Position numbers and translations under genes: made by a program
Notes under the pieces: model-generated
What the model was told of the DNA's origin: nothing
The model's database searches: none
What the model saw: the letters and a program-made list of their open reading frames with translations, nothing else
Origin: JANXYY01 sp035530875
GTDB lineage: Bacteria; Actinomycetota; Actinomycetes; Nanopelagicales; Nanopelagicaceae
Length of the DNA stretch: 7,087 bases
Direction of reading: 5' to 3'
Assembly (NCBI GenBank): GCA_035530875.1
Contig: DATKUB010000007.1
Coordinates: 1-7,087, forward strand
Shown here: piece after piece, positions 5,746 through 7,087 of the stretch
How the letters are laid out: the number at the start of each line of letters is the position of its first letter
How positions within the stretch are numbered: the first letter of the stretch is position 1

Positions 5746-6632
5746 ATAAGAGGATCAATCGCGACGGCAAGGAATATCAGCGACAAATAGGAAATCGAGC
5801 CTTGGAACAAACGCATTTCTTTAGTTACTTGGTGCTTCCTAACTCGCCCCTGAAGTGCATACGCCTCGAAAAGGAACGCGCCACCAAGGACAACCGCCGT
5901 TATCGAGTAGATCAATCCCATTTTTGCAACCGGCGTAAGAGCTAGAGACACGACGACCATGACCCATGAGTATTGAATGATCCGTTTTGCGACAACCTTG
6001 TCATCTGCGACCACAGGAAGCATTGGAATCTTTGCGCGCTCGTAGTCCTCGCGGTATTTCATTGCAAGTGGCCAGTAGTGCGGCGGAGTCCAGAAAAAAA
6101 TGAGCAGAAAAAGCACAACTGGCGGCCAGGCCAGTGAGTTGGTGACGGCCGCCCAACCAATCAGGACCGGGAAACAGCCAGCCGCACCACCCCAAACGAT
6201 GTTTGAAGAAGTTCTCCGTTTCAAACCCATTGTGTAGACAAAGACATAGAACAGAATTGCGGCCGCAGACAGCAGCGCCGCAAGAATATTGACGAAGGAC
6301 ACCAGCCAGGCCATCGCAGCGACACCTACGAGAATGCCAAAAATAAGGGCTCGCGCCGGTTCGACGTGGGCTTGGGCAAGGGGACGGTGAGCAGTGCGGA
6401 TCATCACGGCGTCAATGTCACGGTCTAAATACGAGTTGAGCGCATTCGCACTTCCGGCCGCCAAGGTTCCGCCAATAAGCGTGGCTAGCGCAAGCCAGAA
6501 TCCGGGCAGGCGTCCAGCCGCCAGTATCATTGTGGGTAGGGTCGTGACCAGCAGAAGTTCAATAATGCGCGGCTTTGTAAGAGCAATGTAGGCCCGGACT
6601 CGAACCAATAATCTAAGGTGGCGCGAGGTCAT
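5736..6632 (-). CDS. ctaB: CtaB, protoheme IX farnesyltransferase (heme O synthase)
   Basis: UbiA-type membrane prenyltransferase that attaches farnesyl from farnesyl diphosphate to heme B to give heme O, the substrate of CtaA. The protein is 298 residues from the ATG at 6632. The first aspartate-rich motif NALNSYLDRDIDAVMIRT runs from about 63 to 80 (N66, D70, D74), followed by AHRPLAQ. The second conserved block FFWTPPHYWPLAMKYREDYE (about 179-198) continues into ERAKIPMLPVV. The rest is hydrophobic, with about eight to nine membrane segments. An in-frame ATG further upstream at 6710 would add 26 residues but overlaps the tkt start. The ATG at 6632 starts the family-like MTSRHLRLLVRVRAYIALTKPR and lies 8 nt after a -10-like hexamer, so it is preferred. 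Confidence 0.95.
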   Translation of the reverse strand: MTSRHLRLLVRVRAYIALTKPRIIELLLVTTLPTMILAAGRLPGFWLALATLIGGTLAAGSANALNSYLDRDIDAVMIRTAHRPLAQAHVEPARALIFGILVGVAAMAWLVSFVNILAALLSAAAILFYVFVYTMGLKRRTSSNIVWGGAAGCFPVLIGWAAVTNSLAWPPVVLFLLIFFWTPPHYWPLAMKYREDYERAKIPMLPVVADDKVVAKRIIQYSWVMVVVSLALTPVAKMGLIYSITAVVLGGAFLFEAYALQGRVRKHQVTKEMRLFQGSISYLSLIFLAVAIDPLIHF

Positions 6633-6640
6633 GGTGAGGG

Positions 6641-6646
6641 AGTCTA
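6641..6646 (-). promoter_or_regulatory. Candidate -10 element of ctaB, leaderless
   Basis: On the minus strand TAGACT fits TANNNT and is followed by 8 nt (CCCTCACC) and then the ctaB ATG. A transcript starting at that ATG would have no leader, in line with the absence of a Shine-Dalgarno. No convincing -35 is seen; TAACCC sits at the 17-nt spacing. Confidence 0.45.
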
Positions 6647-6658
6647 CCGAGCAAAGTT

Positions 6659-6670
6659 GGTTAGGGTTAG
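6659..6670 (+). repeat. Tandem hexamer GGTTAG x2
   Basis: GGTTAG is repeated twice in direct succession in the 71-nt divergent region between ctaB and tkt. It contains TAGGGT, which fits a TANNNT -10 for tkt on the plus strand, although no -35 is obvious. It may also be chance; two units are too few to call a functional repeat array. Confidence 0.3.
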
Positions 6671-6690
6671 TAAAAGCAGTTCTCAACCTT

Positions 6691-6694
6691 GGAG
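6691..6694 (+). promoter_or_regulatory. Ribosome binding site of tkt
   Basis: GGAG lies 9 nt before the tkt ATG at 6704 and supports that start. Unlike ctaA and ctaB, tkt therefore appears to have a leadered mRNA. Confidence 0.55.
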
Positions 6695-6703
6695 CCCTCT
6701 TAG

Positions 6704-7087
6704 ATGCCATCTAATTCCCAGTCCGTAGATGCAGATTTAAAACCCATTGACCTTGCGGCAATCGCATACTCCAGAGCCCTAGCGGCAGATGCTGTACAGA
6801 AGGCCGGAAACGGGCACCCAGGGACAGCCATCGCCCTGGCGCCAGTCGCATATCTTCTCTATCAACGCCATCTTCGCCACGATCCCACTGATCCGAAATG
6901 GTTGGGCCGCGACCGCTTCGTCTTGTCCTGCGGGCACGCCAGCCTCATCCAGTACACGCAACTCTTCTTAAGTGGGTACGGGCTTGAGATGGATGACCTA
7001 CAGCAGTTTCGCACTTGGGGTTCCTTGACACCTGGACATCCGGAGTATCGCCACACGGCTGGAGTTGAGACCACCACTGGGCCCCTT
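6704..7087 (+). CDS. tkt: Transketolase, N-terminal part (truncated by window edge)
   Basis: Thiamine-diphosphate enzyme of the non-oxidative pentose phosphate pathway that moves two-carbon ketol units between sugar phosphates in the cytosol. I translated it by hand from the ATG at 6704. It starts MPSNSQSVDADLKPIDLAAI and is open for 128 codons to the right edge. The cofactor and substrate motifs of the N-terminal domain are present: KAGNGHPGTAIALAP near 33-47 (H38), RDRFVLSCGHASLIQY near 69-84 (H78), LTPGHPEY near 108-115 (H112) and GVETTTGPL at 120-128. These match the GHPG, GH and TPGHPE histidines of characterised transketolases. The ctaB-tkt divergent arrangement is usual in Actinobacteria, where tal and zwf often follow. 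The catalytic C-terminal domains are outside the window. Confidence 0.96.
   Translation, partial: MPSNSQSVDADLKPIDLAAIAYSRALAADAVQKAGNGHPGTAIALAPVAYLLYQRHLRHDPTDPKWLGRDRFVLSCGHASLIQYTQLFLSGYGLEMDDLQQFRTWGSLTPGHPEYRHTAGVETTTGPL

Noticed and set aside
6659..6670. Telomere-like GGTTAGGGTTAG
   Set aside because: Only two units inside a bacterial promoter region; most simply a chance direct repeat, possibly part of a promoter.
1..7087. A novel defence, mobile or biosynthetic system
   Set aside because: Every sizeable frame without a known product lies opposite or inside a recognised gene. No inverted terminal repeats, integrase, CRISPR repeats or RNA genes were seen, and all real genes belong to known core families.

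Overview
The window is ordinary actinobacterial core-metabolism DNA and is densely coding. It holds two neighbourhoods back to back: an iron-sulfur (SUF) assembly operon on the minus strand, and the heme O / heme A synthesis genes followed by the start of transketolase. The gene content points to Actinomycetota: a SufR-type regulator heads sufB-sufD-Rieske-sufC-sufS, and ctaA, ctaB and tkt lie beside it. Base composition looks close to 50% G+C by eye, low for the phylum. Intergenic gaps are short and start codons overlap stops. This suggests a compact-genome actinobacterium, possibly a freshwater planktonic lineage, but the exact group cannot be fixed from the sequence alone.

Layout. Positions 1-4727 (minus strand, reading right to left) carry sufR, sufB, sufD, a small Rieske ferredoxin-like gene, sufC and the first 156 codons of sufS, which runs off the left edge. 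Neighbouring genes from sufR to sufC overlap by 4 or 1 nt, and sufC to sufS leaves 11 nt, so this reads as one transcript with translational coupling. Positions 4728-4834 form a divergent control region. It contains a 17-nt inverted repeat that fits the SufR operator and a candidate promoter for ctaA. ctaA (4835-5728, plus) converges on ctaB (5736-6632, minus) with 7 nt between the stop codons. A second divergent region (6633-6703) separates ctaB from tkt, whose first 128 codons run off the right edge.

How the genes work together. SufS takes sulfur from cysteine. SufB-SufC-SufD is the ATP-driven scaffold that builds Fe-S clusters. SufR carries the cysteines for its own cluster and probably represses the operon when clusters are plentiful. 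CtaB farnesylates heme B to heme O and CtaA oxidises heme O to heme A for an aa3-type cytochrome oxidase. Transketolase belongs to the pentose phosphate pathway. No mobile element, CRISPR array, tRNA, rRNA or recognisable new system was found. The points worth a second look are regulatory: the SufR operator overlapping a putative start, and candidate leaderless promoters of matching geometry for ctaA and ctaB.
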